Assembly: GCA_014382705.1 (NCBI GenBank)
Contig: JACNJE010000043.1
Coordinates: forward strand, 1 to 38,199
Length of the DNA stretch: 38,199 nucleotides
From: Verrucomicrobiota bacterium
Lineage (GTDB): Bacteria > Verrucomicrobiota > Verrucomicrobiia > Limisphaerales > UBA1096
Direction: 5' to 3'
Part shown: piece after piece, positions 28,921 through 38,147 of the stretch
How the letters are laid out: each line of letters opens with the position of its first letter
Position numbering within the stretch: position 1 is the first letter of the stretch
Position numbers and translations under genes: made by a program
The notes under the pieces: generated by a model
Seen by the model: only the letters and a program-made list of their open reading frames with translations
Databases searched by the model: none
Told to the model about the DNA's origin: nothing

Positions 28921-30360
28921 CTACTTGCCCGAAAGGATTTTGCGGCAGGCCGATTTGAGTTGTTTCAAATGGGCCGCGCTCTTGGCCTCAAGGTAGCAGC
29001 GGATCACCGGCTCGGTGCCGCTCGCGCGGAACGCCACCCACTCGTTATCCGGCAGCAGGAACTTGAAGCCGTCGGTAGTGATGAACTGCTGCACGGCGAA
29101 CCGCCCGATCTTGTCGAAGCCACCGCTGAGTTTTTTCAGGATCGCCGCCTTCTCGGCGGGCGGCACGGCGATGTTAATCCGGTCGGTGTGAAACTCGCCA
29201 GTTTGCTTTTCGAGATCGCGCAGGATGCGGCCCAGCGACTTGCCCTCCATCGCGACCAGCTCGGCCATCAGCAGGCAGGCGAGCACGCCGTCTTTCTCCG
29301 GGATGTGGCCGCGGATGCTCAGCCCGCCCGACTCCTCGCCGCCAACGATGATCGGCTCGCTCTCCATCAACGCCCCGATGTGCTTGAAGCCGACCGGCGT
29401 CTCGTGAACCTTCACGCCGAGCAACCCGGCGACGGCATCGACTTGGTGGCTCGTCGGCACGGTGCGGACGACCGCGCCCTTGATGCCGCGATTTTTGCGG
29501 AGGTGATACAGCGCCAGCGCGAGCACTTGGTTTGGCGTGAGCCAGGTGCCGTCGCGATCGACGATGCCGAAGCGGTCGGCGTCGCCGTCGAGGCCAAGCG
29601 CAAGATCGGCTTGGCCGTTGCGGACGAATTGAGCCGCCTCGGCCATGCCGGATTCGTTCGGCTCGGGCGAGCCGCCACCGAAAAGTGGATTCAGGTTTTC
29701 GTGAAAACGGGTGATCTTCGCACCGGCCTCCTCGAGCAGCGTGTCGAGGTAGCCCCGGCCGGTGCCGTGCATCAACTCCACGGCGATGCGCAGCTTGGCG
29801 TTGCCGATGGCCCGCAAGTCGATCAGCTTGCGGATGCGGTTGAGGTACGCCGGGGCGGGGTCGAATTCCCGGCAACGGAACGTGCCGATCACGGCGGTCT
29901 TCGATTGCCAACCTTTGGCCAAAAGTTTCTCCGCGTGCGCCTCGATTTTTCCGGTGAACTCCGGCGGGGCACCGGCGCCGTTGGGCATCGAAAACTTGAA
30001 CCCCGAGTAGCCGAACGGGTTGTGGCTGGCGGTGATGTTGACGCCGCCGATGGCTTTTTTGTGGCGGATGCTGAAGGCGATCACCGGCGTCGGGGCGTCG
30101 CGATGGGTCAGCAGCGGCTCGAGTCCGGCCTGCTGCAAAATCTCCGCCGTGGCCAAGGCGAACTCGCGACCCAAAAACCGCGTGTCGTGGCTGATGACGA
30201 CCAACGGACGCCTGCCGTGCATCGGCGATTTTTTGCGGCGCAACTCCGCCTTGAGCGTGAGAGCCAGCCCTTGGGCGGCCAGTCGGAGATGTTCAAACGT
30301 GAAGTCGCGGGCGATCAGCCCGCGCCAGCCGGAGGTGCCAAATTGGATGGGGGATTTCAC
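28921..30360 (-). CDS. phosphoglucomutase/phosphomannomutase family phosphohexomutase
   Basis: 479 residues from GTG 30360 (MKSPIQFGTSGWRGLIARDF). Interconverts hexose 1- and 6-phosphates. The phosphoserine loop is GGVNITASHNPFGYSGFKFS with Ser112, the metal loop is GLDGDADRF (Asp258, Asp260, Asp262), the sugar-specificity loop lies in GGEESGGLSI, and the phosphate-binding loop is FRASGTEPVIRCYLE. All four active-site parts are intact, so the enzyme should work. Glucose versus mannose specificity is not decided by these motifs. It follows nuoA by 36 bases (with a palindrome between) and precedes the symporter by three. Confidence 0.92.
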   Translation of the reverse strand: MKSPIQFGTSGWRGLIARDFTFEHLRLAAQGLALTLKAELRRKKSPMHGRRPLVVISHDTRFLGREFALATAEILQQAGLEPLLTHRDAPTPVIAFSIRHKKAIGGVNITASHNPFGYSGFKFSMPNGAGAPPEFTGKIEAHAEKLLAKGWQSKTAVIGTFRCREFDPAPAYLNRIRKLIDLRAIGNAKLRIAVELMHGTGRGYLDTLLEEAGAKITRFHENLNPLFGGGSPEPNESGMAEAAQFVRNGQADLALGLDGDADRFGIVDRDGTWLTPNQVLALALYHLRKNRGIKGAVVRTVPTSHQVDAVAGLLGVKVHETPVGFKHIGALMESEPIIVGGEESGGLSIRGHIPEKDGVLACLLMAELVAMEGKSLGRILRDLEKQTGEFHTDRINIAVPPAEKAAILKKLSGGFDKIGRFAVQQFITTDGFKFLLPDNEWVAFRASGTEPVIRCYLEAKSAAHLKQLKSACRKILSGK

Positions 30361-30372
30361 GACTGGCGGGAG

Positions 30373-30386
30373 CGCTTGGCCAAGCG
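30373..30386. repeat. CGCTTGGCCAAGCG palindrome copy, intergenic
   Basis: Perfect copy in the 36-base gap between nuoA and the phosphohexomutase gene, immediately upstream of its GTG start and occupying the usual ribosome-binding distance. Confidence 0.95.
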
Positions 30387-30396
30387 CCGGGTTCGG

Positions 30397-30834
30397 TCAG
30401 CTTTTCCAGTCGAACGCATTCTTTTTGATGGCGTAAACGTAGCCGACGAACAAAATGCCGAGGAAGGAAACCATTGTGCCAAAGATCACGTTCGCCGTCG
30501 CGGGGATGCCCAGCATCTCCTTGTACACCACCGCCCACGGGTAGAGGAACACCACCTCGATGTCGAACAGGATAAACAGCATCGCCACCAGGTAAAACTT
30601 TACCGACAGGCGTGAGCTGCCGTCGCCGACCGGCAGCATGCCGCACTCGTACGGGGTGTCCTTCGTCGGCGTGTGGCGGCCAAGCGCCCGGGCCTTGCGC
30701 GAGCTGAAAACCCAGCCGGCCAGTTTCGACGCGAACATGGTGGCCACCGCGAAGGCGATCACCACCAGCGCGAGGAACAAAACACCCAGGTACTGGAACA
30801 ATTGCGGATCGGCGCCGGCCACGGCCAAAATCAT
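30397..30834 (-). CDS. nuoA: NADH-quinone oxidoreductase subunit A, orphan copy
   Basis: 145 residues from ATG 30834. Three membrane segments, with the diagnostic loop DTPYECGMLP between the first and second (conserved Cys), then KFYLVAMLFILFDIEVVFLY and PWA, the most conserved part of NuoA/NdhC. NuoA is a small core membrane subunit of complex I at the quinone-binding side. Complete complex I operons run nuoA-B-C-D onward, but the next gene here is a phosphohexomutase. This is therefore a detached subunit gene or a second paralogue. All key residues look intact. Confidence 0.9.
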   Translation of the reverse strand: MILAVAGADPQLFQYLGVLFLALVVIAFAVATMFASKLAGWVFSSRKARALGRHTPTKDTPYECGMLPVGDGSSRLSVKFYLVAMLFILFDIEVVFLYPWAVVYKEMLGIPATANVIFGTMVSFLGILFVGYVYAIKKNAFDWKS

Positions 30835-30879
30835 GCGCGAAACCTACGGACGCACCCCCGCCGGCGCAAGGTCAAACCC

Positions 30880-30893
30880 CGCTTGGCCAAGCG
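30880..30893. repeat. CGCTTGGCCAAGCG palindrome copy, divergent promoter gap
   Basis: Perfect copy in the 95-base gap between the divergent nuoA and lactate permease genes, followed in 12-bp phase by a half unit CTTGGC. Confidence 0.95.
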
Positions 30894-30929
30894 CTTGGCT
30901 GCCGCTACAGTGCGGCGACCGATTGATCC

Positions 30930-32621
30930 ATGACCGCGCTTCTTGCCTTTCTCCCGATCGCAGTCGTTGGCGTTCTGCTGGTGGGCTTCCGTTTGCCGGC
31001 CAGCCGCGCGATGCCGGTTTCGTATCTCGTGGCGGCCGGGCTGGCGTTGTTCGTCTGGCAGGTGCCGGGGGCGAAGGTGGCTGCTGCAACCGTCAAGGGG
31101 CTGACGGTTACGGTTCAATTGCTTTACATCATCTTTGGCGCGATCCTGCTGCTGAATACGCTCAAGCACAGCGGCGCGCTGGCGGTCATCCGCAATGGCT
31201 TCACCAACATCTCCGCCGACCGGCGGGTGCAGGTGATCATCATCGCCTGGCTGTTCGGGGCGTTTATCGAGGGGGCAGCCGGTTTCGGGACACCGGCAGC
31301 AGTGACGGTGCCGCTGATGGTTGGGCTCGGTTTCCCGGCAATGGCGGCCGTGGTGGCGGGAATGATTATTCAAAGCACGCCGGTGTCGTTCGGCGCGGTG
31401 GGTACGCCGATTCTCGTCGGCGTCAACAAGGGTTTGGCCGGTGACGAGTCGGTGCAAACGGCGGTCGCTGACATGGGCTTCGGGCAGTGGGACGGCTTCC
31501 TTGCCTTCGTCGGATTCAAGGTTGCGCTACTGCACGCCATCGTCGGGACGCTGATCCCGCTGTTGCTGGTGGTGTTCGTGACGCGGTTCTTTGGCAAAAA
31601 CAAATCGGCTCGCGAAGGGCTGGCGGTGTGGCCGTTCGCGTTGTTCGCCTCGTTTGCGTTGACGGTGCCGTACGTGCTGGTGGCCGGGTTTCTCGGGCCG
31701 GAGTTTCCGTCGCTGTTGGGTGCGCTGATCGGCCTGGCCATTGTCGTGCCGGTGGCCAAGCGCGGCTGGCTCATGCCCAAGGGCGAGCCGTGGGACTTCC
31801 CGCCGCGCGCCGAGTGGGAGGCCGGATGGATGGGCGGGGTGGAGATCGATCTGAAATCAAGCCAAGCCGGCGGGTCGGCGAAGGTCGGTGCCTTTGCCGC
31901 CTGGCTGCCGTACCTGCTCGTGGCGGCGCTGTTGGTTGTTTCCCGACTGAGTGCTCTGCCGTTTGCCGCCTGGCTCAAGGCTGTCGAGTTGAAGTGGTCG
32001 GGCATCTTCGAGACTGCCATCGATGCCTCGCTGCAGCCGCTGTACCTGCCGGGCACGGTGTTCGTCGTCGTGTCCCTCATCGCGGTGGCGTTGCACCGGA
32101 TGAACGGTCCGGCCGTAAGGGCCGCGTGGGGTGAGTCGCTCAAGACGACGGCCAAGGCGTCGGTCGCGCTGCTGTTCACCGTGCCGATGGTGCAGGTGTT
32201 TTTGAATACCGACGGCGGTTTGGCCGGCTACGAAAAAATGCCGATCGCCCTCGCCAACGGCGTGGCGGCGTTGGCTGGCGAGGCGTATCCGCTGCTGGCC
32301 CCGGTGGTCGGCGGCTTCGGCGCGTTCGTGGCCGGCAGCAACACGATCAGCAACATGATGTTCTCGCTGTTCCAGTTTGAGGTCGGCGTCCGGATCGGGG
32401 TCGATGCGACGTGGATGGTCGCGCTGCAGGCGGTCGGCGGCGCGGCCGGCAATGTCATCTGCGTGCATAACGTCGTCGCCGCCTCCGCGGTGGTCGGCCT
32501 GACCGGCAGGGAGGGGGACGTCATCCGCAAGACGATGCTGGTGTTCGCTTACTACGCCCTCGCCGCCGGGGTGATCGGCTTTGGGTTCCTCAAGCTGGGA
32601 CTGCTTGGCTCAGGTGGTTAG
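30930..32621 (+). CDS. L-lactate permease (LctP/LldP family)
   Basis: 563 residues from ATG 30930, normal family length. At least twelve hydrophobic segments. Conserved blocks: [36 protein letters not shown] with [29 protein letters not shown], and, near the C-terminus, [20 protein letters not shown] and [20 protein letters not shown]. LctP proteins import lactate, glycolate or related 2-hydroxy acids with protons. No lactate dehydrogenase or lldR is nearby, so regulation is not apparent. No palindrome core falls in this gene, although degenerate GTGGCCAAGCGCGG occurs near 31751. Confidence 0.94.
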   Translation: MTALLAFLPIAVVGVLLVGFRLPASRAMPVSYLVAAGLALFVWQVPGAKVAAATVKGLTVTVQLLYIIFGAILLLNTLKHSGALAVIRNGFTNISADRRVQVIIIAWLFGAFIEGAAGFGTPAAVTVPLMVGLGFPAMAAVVAGMIIQSTPVSFGAVGTPILVGVNKGLAGDESVQTAVADMGFGQWDGFLAFVGFKVALLHAIVGTLIPLLLVVFVTRFFGKNKSAREGLAVWPFALFASFALTVPYVLVAGFLGPEFPSLLGALIGLAIVVPVAKRGWLMPKGEPWDFPPRAEWEAGWMGGVEIDLKSSQAGGSAKVGAFAAWLPYLLVAALLVVSRLSALPFAAWLKAVELKWSGIFETAIDASLQPLYLPGTVFVVVSLIAVALHRMNGPAVRAAWGESLKTTAKASVALLFTVPMVQVFLNTDGGLAGYEKMPIALANGVAALAGEAYPLLAPVVGGFGAFVAGSNTISNMMFSLFQFEVGVRIGVDATWMVALQAVGGAAGNVICVHNVVAASAVVGLTGREGDVIRKTMLVFAYYALAAGVIGFGFLKLGLLGSGG

Positions 32622-32646
32622 TGGAGTTTTCGATTCCCAATTGTTG

Positions 32647-32660
32647 CGCTTGGCCAAGCG
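32647..32660. repeat. CGCTTGGCCAAGCG palindrome copy, intergenic
   Basis: Perfect copy 25 bases after the lactate permease stop, followed by a run of seven Gs. Confidence 0.95.
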
Positions 32661-32719
32661 GGGGGGCTTGATTTTGTGGGGGAGTGCTGGCAGGTTTCCC
32701 GCGGCCCGATTTCTGTTTT

Positions 32720-35674
32720 ATGACTATTCTGCGGAAAGCTTTTTATGTGCTGGCCGGGGGGATTACGCTTGGCCAAGCGTTCGGTGCCGCGCCGGCGGAG
32801 GTGCGGTTTGGGGTGCATGTGCGGCCGATCCTGTCCCATCATTGCGTGCAATGCCACGGGCCGGACGAGCAACATCGCAAGGCCAAGCTGCGGCTCGACA
32901 CCCGGGACGGCCTCTTCGGCGGTTCCGGCGACGAGCGGATCGTTGTGCCGGGCCAACCGGCCGAAAGTTTGTTGTTCCAAAAAATCATCGCGCACGATCC
33001 GGATGACCGGATGCCGCCGGTGGAGTCCAAAAAGAAATTGTCGGCAGACGAGATTGCCACACTCAAGCGCTGGATTGAACAGGGCGCGGAGTGGGAGGGG
33101 CATTGGGCATTTGTCACGCCAATGCGCCCAGAACTGCCGAAGGTGCAGCGCCGCGCTTGGCCAAGGTCTGCGATCGATTTTTTCACGCTGGCCCGGATGG
33201 AGGCCAACCGGCTGGAGCCGTCGCCGGAGGCGGATCGCCGGACGCTCATCCGCCGTGTGTGCCTTGACCTGACCGGGTTGCCGCCGTCGCCGGAGGCGGT
33301 CGAGCGGTTTGTCAACGACACCGACCCGAACGCCTACGAGACGCTCATCGACTCGCTGTTGGCGAGCGAGCGATATGGCGAGCGGATGACGTTGGCCTGG
33401 ATGGACGCCGCGCGGTACGGCGACTCGAGCGTGTTCCATGATGACGGCGTGCGCTTCATGTGGCCGTGGCGTGACTGGGTGATCCGGGCGTACAACGACA
33501 ACAAGCGGTTCGACGAGTTCACGGTGGAGCAGTTGGCCGGTGACCAGTTCGAGAACGCGTCTCTCGAGAATAAGGTGGCATCCGGATTCAACCGCAACCA
33601 CGGCACGACTGACGAGGGCGGGTTGATCGAGGAGGAGTACCGCGTCGAGTACAATGTCGACCGTGTCAAGACCACCTCCAATGTCTGGCTGGGCCTGACG
33701 ATGGAATGCGCCCAGTGCCACGACCACAAGTACGATCCGATTTCGCAGAAGGAGTATTACCAGTTTTACGCCTACTTCAACATCAACTCCGACGCCGGCA
33801 ATCAAACGCGCAACGGCAACTCGGCCCCGATGGTCAAGGTGCCCAGCATTGCCGAGAGCGCGGAGTTGCAGCAACGCCGCGACAAGGTGGCCGCCGCGAA
33901 GAGCGAGCGCGCCCAGGCCAAGCCAAGCGCGCAGGAGATGGACGAGTGGATCGCCGACCATCGCGCCAGCGAACTGCCGCAGCCCCCCAAGCTGGGCGGG
34001 TGGCAATTCCTCGGCAGTTTCACCGGCAAAAACAAGGACGCCGCCTTCAACAAAAACTGGGGGCCGGAGAAGAAAGTGGACTTGGCCAAGGCGCACGACG
34101 GCAAAAAATGGGAGGCCCGCACTTACGAGGACGGCAAGGTGCACACGCTGGCCATCCCGGAGAACAGCGCGGCGTATCTTTATCGCACGGTGACGTCGGC
34201 CAAGGCGCGAGAGGTGATGGTGTCGCTCGGCAGCGACGACGCGATCAAGGTGTTTCTCAACGGCAAACAGGTGTTCGCCAACAACACTTCCCGCGGCCCG
34301 GCCCCCGACCAGGACAAGGCCAAGCTCGCGTTGGCCAAGGGCGAAAATCATCTGCTGCTCAAGATCGTCAACGCCGGCGGGCCGGCCGGGTTTTACTTCA
34401 AGATCGGCGATTCCGCGCTGCCGGAGAACATCTTGGCGCTGCTCGCGGAGGACGTTTTGAGCGCCGAGCACGTCAGTAAACTGTGCGATTATTACGAGAA
34501 ATCAGTCTGGTCGCTTGGCCGCGAACTGGATGCCGGGATTAAATCCGCTGAGAAGGCGGTGACCGACTACGACAAGTCGATCGTCACGGTGATGACGATG
34601 GGTGACTTGGCCAAGCCGCGCATAACTTATTTACTTGAGCGCGGTCATTACGGATCGCCGAAAAAGGACGAGGAGATTTCTCCCGGCATCCCTGCCGCGC
34701 TCCCGGCGTTGCCCGAGGGGGCTCCAGCCAAGCGGCTTGGCTTGGCCAACTGGATCGCTGATGACGACCATCCGCTGACGGCTCGCGTGGCGGTGAACCG
34801 TTACTGGTCGATGATTTTCGGCCGAGGGCTGGTGACGACGGTGTCGGACTTTGGAACACGTGGCGCGCTGCCGAGCCACCCGGGCCTGCTCGACTGGCTG
34901 GCGCGCGATTTCGCCGACAGTGGCTGGAATGTGAAGCGCATGTTCAAGCAGATGCTCCTGTCGGCGACATACCGGCAGCAGTCCGCCGCCACGGCGGAAC
35001 AGCTCCGGCGCGACCCCGAGAATGTGTTTCTCTCGCATGCGCCGAGGTTGCGGCTGCAGGGTGAGTTCATCCGCGACAACGCGCTCGCCGTGAGTGGCGT
35101 GCTCAACGGCAGGATCGGCGGGCCGAGTGTCAAACCGTACCAGCCGCCGCGCATCTGGAACGAGGTCGCGCTCAACGGCGGCCTGTTTTACAAGCCGGAT
35201 AAAGGCGCGAAACTGTACCGCCGCTCGATGTACACTTACTGGAAGCGCTCCGCGCCAATGCCAAACATGATGGCGTTTGACGCGCCGACGCGCGAAAAAT
35301 GCGTCATCCAACGGCCGCGCACCAACACGCCGATGCAGGCATTGGTGACGATGAACGATGTGCAGTTCGTCGAGGCGGCGCGTGTGTTCGCGCAGCGGGT
35401 GCTGCAGCAGGGCGGGGCGGACTTCGACTCGCAGCTCGACTATGCGTTTATGCTCGCCACGGCGCGCCCGGCGGATGAGTTGCGAAAACGCGTGTTCCGC
35501 AACTTGTACGACAGTCAGCTTGCGGCGTTCAGTGCTGATGCCAAGCGCGCCGGGGAGCTGCTGAAGTTTGGCGAGACCGGGCGTGACGAGTCGCTCGACT
35601 TGGCCCAGCACGCTGCCTGGACTACCGTGGCCAGCGCCATTTTCAATCTCGACGAAGTCATCACCAAGGAGTGA
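32720..35674 (+). CDS. DUF1549/DUF1553 planctomycete-type cytochrome c domain protein
   Basis: 984 residues from ATG 32720; upstream in-frame starts would spoil the signal peptide MTILRKAFYVLAGG. Domains: PSCyt1 with haem site CVQCH at residues 42-46 and the usual GKLRLDT-like follow-up (KAKLRLDTRDGLFGGSGDER); DUF1549 (~150-390) with LIRRVCLDLTGLPPSPEAVE and CAQCHDHKYDPI near 329; an inserted beta-sandwich (~410-555, LGSDDAIKVFLNGKQVFANN) of PA14/carbohydrate-binding type; and DUF1553 (~680-960, VAVNRYWSMIFGRGLVTTVS). Exported, possibly redox-active at the cell surface; the substrate is unknown. The DUF1501 partner starts three bases after the stop. The palindrome at 32766-32779 is in the signal peptide (LGQA). 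Confidence 0.92.
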   Translation: MTILRKAFYVLAGGITLGQAFGAAPAEVRFGVHVRPILSHHCVQCHGPDEQHRKAKLRLDTRDGLFGGSGDERIVVPGQPAESLLFQKIIAHDPDDRMPPVESKKKLSADEIATLKRWIEQGAEWEGHWAFVTPMRPELPKVQRRAWPRSAIDFFTLARMEANRLEPSPEADRRTLIRRVCLDLTGLPPSPEAVERFVNDTDPNAYETLIDSLLASERYGERMTLAWMDAARYGDSSVFHDDGVRFMWPWRDWVIRAYNDNKRFDEFTVEQLAGDQFENASLENKVASGFNRNHGTTDEGGLIEEEYRVEYNVDRVKTTSNVWLGLTMECAQCHDHKYDPISQKEYYQFYAYFNINSDAGNQTRNGNSAPMVKVPSIAESAELQQRRDKVAAAKSERAQAKPSAQEMDEWIADHRASELPQPPKLGGWQFLGSFTGKNKDAAFNKNWGPEKKVDLAKAHDGKKWEARTYEDGKVHTLAIPENSAAYLYRTVTSAKAREVMVSLGSDDAIKVFLNGKQVFANNTSRGPAPDQDKAKLALAKGENHLLLKIVNAGGPAGFYFKIGDSALPENILALLAEDVLSAEHVSKLCDYYEKSVWSLGRELDAGIKSAEKAVTDYDKSIVTVMTMGDLAKPRITYLLERGHYGSPKKDEEISPGIPAALPALPEGAPAKRLGLANWIADDDHPLTARVAVNRYWSMIFGRGLVTTVSDFGTRGALPSHPGLLDWLARDFADSGWNVKRMFKQMLLSATYRQQSAATAEQLRRDPENVFLSHAPRLRLQGEFIRDNALAVSGVLNGRIGGPSVKPYQPPRIWNEVALNGGLFYKPDKGAKLYRRSMYTYWKRSAPMPNMMAFDAPTREKCVIQRPRTNTPMQALVTMNDVQFVEAARVFAQRVLQQGGADFDSQLDYAFMLATARPADELRKRVFRNLYDSQLAAFSADAKRAGELLKFGETGRDESLDLAQHAAWTTVASAIFNLDEVITKE
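32766..32779. repeat. CGCTTGGCCAAGCG palindrome copy, in a signal peptide
   Basis: Perfect copy in the hydrophobic/cleavage part of the DUF1549/1553 signal peptide (TLGQAFGA), the second signal peptide in the window with one. Confidence 0.95.
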
Positions 35675-35677
35675 CCC

Positions 35678-37129
35678 ATGATTCCATTATTCAATTCTGA
35701 TCATCTGCTCGACCGGCGCAAGTTCCTGAACCTCGGCGCGCGTGGCATGGGTGCGCTTGGTCTCGCGTCGCTCGCCCAGCCGGGCCTGCTCAACGCCGCA
35801 GCCAGACGCCACGGCGGCGCACTGGGTGACCCGCATTTCATGCCCAAGGCCAAGCGGGTGATTTACCTGTTCTTCTCCGGCGGCCCGTCGCACATCGACA
35901 TGTACGATTACAAGCCGGGCATTCGCAAGGTCCACGGCATCGAGTTACCGGACTCCATCCGACAGGGCCAGCGGATCACCGGCATGACCTCCGGGCAGAA
36001 GTCGTTCCCGTGCGTTGCGCCGATGTTTGAGTTCAAGCAGCACGGGCAGAGCGGTGCGTATTACAGCGAGATATTGCCGCACATCGCCTCGCTCGCCGAC
36101 GAGATGACCCTCATCCGCAGCGTCAACACCGAGGCGATCAACCACGATCCGGCGATCACCTACATCAACACCGGCACACAGCAGCTTGGCCATCCGAGCA
36201 TGGGCGCTTGGCTCAACTACGGACTCGGCAGCCCAAGCGATAATTTGCCCGGCTACATCGTGATGATCTCGAAGGGGCGCGGCGGCAGCCAGGCGCTGTA
36301 CTCGCGACTTTGGGGGAGTGGCTTCCTGCCGTCGAGACACCAAGGCGTCAAGTTCCGCAGTTCCGGCGAGCCGGTGCTTTTCCTCAACGACCCGCCGGGC
36401 ATCAACCGCGATTCGCGCCGCGCAATCCTCGACAGCATCAAAGCCGTGAACGAGGCAAAGTTCGCCGAAACGCGCGACGCGGAAATTCAGGCGCGTATCG
36501 CCCAGTACGAGATGGCGTTTCGCATGCAGGCCAGCGTGCCGGAGTTGACCGATCTCAAGTCCGAGCCGGAACATGTCTTCGACCTGTATGGCAACGATTC
36601 CAAAAAGCCGGGCAAGTACGCCTACAACTGCATCCTCGCGCGGCGCATGCTCGAGAGCGGCGTGCCGTTCGTGCAATTGTTCCATCGCGGTTGGGATCAG
36701 CACGGCAACTGTCCGCGCGATGTCCGTTACCAATGCGAGGATATCGACCAGCCCACCGCCGCGCTGGTGAAGGACCTCAAGCAACGTGGCATGCTCGACG
36801 ACACACTCGTGATTTGTGGCGGTGAATTCGGCCGGACCATCTACTCGCAGGGCGCGCTGACCAAGGACAACCACGGGCGCGACCACCACGGCCGCTGCTT
36901 CTCGATGTGGATGGCCGGCGGCGGCATCCGGAAGGGGCACGTACACGGCGAAACCGACGACTTCTGCTACAACATCGTCCGCGACCCAGTGCACATCAAC
37001 GACCTCAACGCCACGGTGCTGCAGTGTCTTGGCCTCGACCACGAGCGATTCACCTACCGCTATCAGGGACTCGACCAGCGCCTGACCAGCGTGCAGGGAG
37101 CGCGTGTTGTCAACGAGATTCTGGCCTGA
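35678..37129 (+). CDS. DUF1501 family protein with Tat-like signal
   Basis: 483 residues from ATG 35678. The N-terminus [20 protein letters not shown] is a twin-arginine-like signal. Family blocks: [89 protein letters not shown], and [20 protein letters not shown] at the end. Alkaline phosphatase-like fold, function unknown. Forms a two-gene unit with the preceding DUF1549/1553 gene. It is a paralogue of the protein at 2080-3504 and better conserved around the HRGWDQH block. No palindrome core occurs in this gene. Its last 20 bases overlap the convergent RibD-C-like gene. Confidence 0.9.
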   Translation: MIPLFNSDHLLDRRKFLNLGARGMGALGLASLAQPGLLNAAARRHGGALGDPHFMPKAKRVIYLFFSGGPSHIDMYDYKPGIRKVHGIELPDSIRQGQRITGMTSGQKSFPCVAPMFEFKQHGQSGAYYSEILPHIASLADEMTLIRSVNTEAINHDPAITYINTGTQQLGHPSMGAWLNYGLGSPSDNLPGYIVMISKGRGGSQALYSRLWGSGFLPSRHQGVKFRSSGEPVLFLNDPPGINRDSRRAILDSIKAVNEAKFAETRDAEIQARIAQYEMAFRMQASVPELTDLKSEPEHVFDLYGNDSKKPGKYAYNCILARRMLESGVPFVQLFHRGWDQHGNCPRDVRYQCEDIDQPTAALVKDLKQRGMLDDTLVICGGEFGRTIYSQGALTKDNHGRDHHGRCFSMWMAGGGIRKGHVHGETDDFCYNIVRDPVHINDLNATVLQCLGLDHERFTYRYQGLDQRLTSVQGARVVNEILA

Positions 37130-37811
37130 CGCACCACGTCGTGAACAGCTCGTCGCCGATGCGGCGTTGACGGGACAGCGTCAGGTTCGCCGCCTTGGCC
37201 AAACGGGCAAACCCTTTACCATCGGCGATCGTTGGCGCGTCCCGACCGCCGATGATTCTCGGGCAGATGGTCAGGTGCAACTCATCCACGAGGCCAAGTC
37301 GGAGCAACTCGAAGTTCAACTCGCCGCCGCCTTCGCAGAGTAGTCGATTGACGGCCCACTCGCGCCGAAGCCAGCCAAGCGCTTGGCCAAGCGCGACGCT
37401 GTTTTTGCCGCACACCTTCACACAATCGGCAAAGTGCGCGAGCTTGGCCAAGCGCGACTTCGGCGCTTGGCCCGACGCCAGCACGATGAGCGGCGACACC
37501 GTGTGGTGAAAAATTTTCGCCCCCGGATCGACCGAGCCGGAGCCGCTCACGACGACGCGCAAGTTCTGTCTGGCCAAGCCGGCACGAAGCCGCTGCCGTT
37601 CGTACACAGCGCCGCCGGCGTCCAGCGTCACCAGCGCGGAATCGACCGTGCGCGCGCCGCACATCACGGCGTCGGCTGTGGTCCGGAGCGCAAGCAGGTT
37701 TTTGTGATCGTGCCGACTGCCGAAGGCGACGAAGCGGCGATGCGGTGGGGCAATCTTGCCATCGGCCGACATCGCCATGTTGATCAACACAAATGGACGG
37801 GCTGTTTTCAT
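37110..37811 (-). CDS. RibD C-terminal domain (pyrimidine reductase-type) protein
   Basis: 233 residues from ATG 37811. The whole protein is one dihydrofolate-reductase-like RibD-C domain: [56 protein letters not shown], and [13 protein letters not shown]. RibD-C reduces the ribosyl side chain of the riboflavin precursor with NADPH; stand-alone versions without the deaminase half occur as true riboflavin enzymes and as paralogues of other function. No rib genes are adjacent. Its 3' end overlaps the 3' end of the DUF1501 gene by 20 bases. Palindromes at 37380-37393 (LGQA, followed by half a unit) and 37442-37453 (LAK). Confidence 0.87.
   Translation of the reverse strand: MKTARPFVLINMAMSADGKIAPPHRRFVAFGSRHDHKNLLALRTTADAVMCGARTVDSALVTLDAGGAVYERQRLRAGLARQNLRVVVSGSGSVDPGAKIFHHTVSPLIVLASGQAPKSRLAKLAHFADCVKVCGKNSVALGQALGWLRREWAVNRLLCEGGGELNFELLRLGLVDELHLTICPRIIGGRDAPTIADGKGFARLAKAANLTLSRQRRIGDELFTTWCVRPESR
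37380..37393. repeat. CGCTTGGCCAAGCG palindrome copy, in RibD-C-like gene
   Basis: Perfect copy preceded in 12-bp phase by GCCAAG, so about one and a half units. Read LGQALG on the minus strand. A further 12-bp core lies at 37442-37453. Confidence 0.95.
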
Positions 37812-37871
37812 TTATTCGGCAGTCAAAGAGTGTGCTGCGAGTGGTTACAAATTAACGCCCTCTCCCCGACT

Positions 37872-37888
37872 CTCTCCCGCTGGGAGAG
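37872..37888. repeat. CTCTCCC/GGGAGAG hairpin repeat
   Basis: Perfect 7-bp stem with loop GCT, similar to 8032-8052. Confidence 0.65.
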
Positions 37889-37907
37889 GGGGAGCAGCTT
37901 TCGCGGT

Positions 37908-37942
37908 AGCGTCGTGGAGTGCGGCGCTGTGCGGCGCTTTGG
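37908..37942. repeat. structured dispersed repeat, family B, single arm
   Basis: Starts AGCGTCGTGGAGT and ends CTTTGG as at 25527-25561. The internal hairpin GCGGCGC-TGT-GCGGCGC has one central mismatch. The second arm is absent; a family A element follows. Confidence 0.75.
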
Positions 37943-37961
37943 AACGCTCCGGAAATCCCGG

Positions 37962-38027
37962 GAGGGGCGAGTTCCACCTCGCCCCAAACAAAACATAAAA
38001 TGGGGCAAGGTGGAACTTGCCCCTCCC
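37962..38027. repeat. structured dispersed repeat, family A, copy 2
   Basis: Two perfect hairpins with 8-bp stems face each other: GGGGCGAG-TTCCAC-CTCGCCCC (37964-37985) and GGGGCAAG-GTGGAA-CTTGCCCC (38002-38023), joined by a 16-base A-rich linker. The whole is also an inverted repeat. Relative to copy 1 the left stem differs by a compensated pair (G-C for A-T). Confidence 0.85.
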
Positions 38028-38070
38028 GCGCCATCCCAGCCCCGCTTGGCCGAGCGCTCCAGTCGTGATT

Positions 38071-38091
38071 CCTTCTCCTTCAGGGAGAAGG
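38071..38091. repeat. CCTTCTCC/GGAGAAGG hairpin repeat
   Basis: 8-bp stem with a five-base loop (38079-38083), followed by GTGGCCGCAGGCCGGATGAG, a sequence type I recognise as a widespread dispersed repeat in environmental bacteria. Confidence 0.6.
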
Positions 38092-38147
38092 TGGCCGCAG
38101 GCCGGATGAGGGTGAACCGCCGGACGTTTTTTGTTAAGACCACTCAC

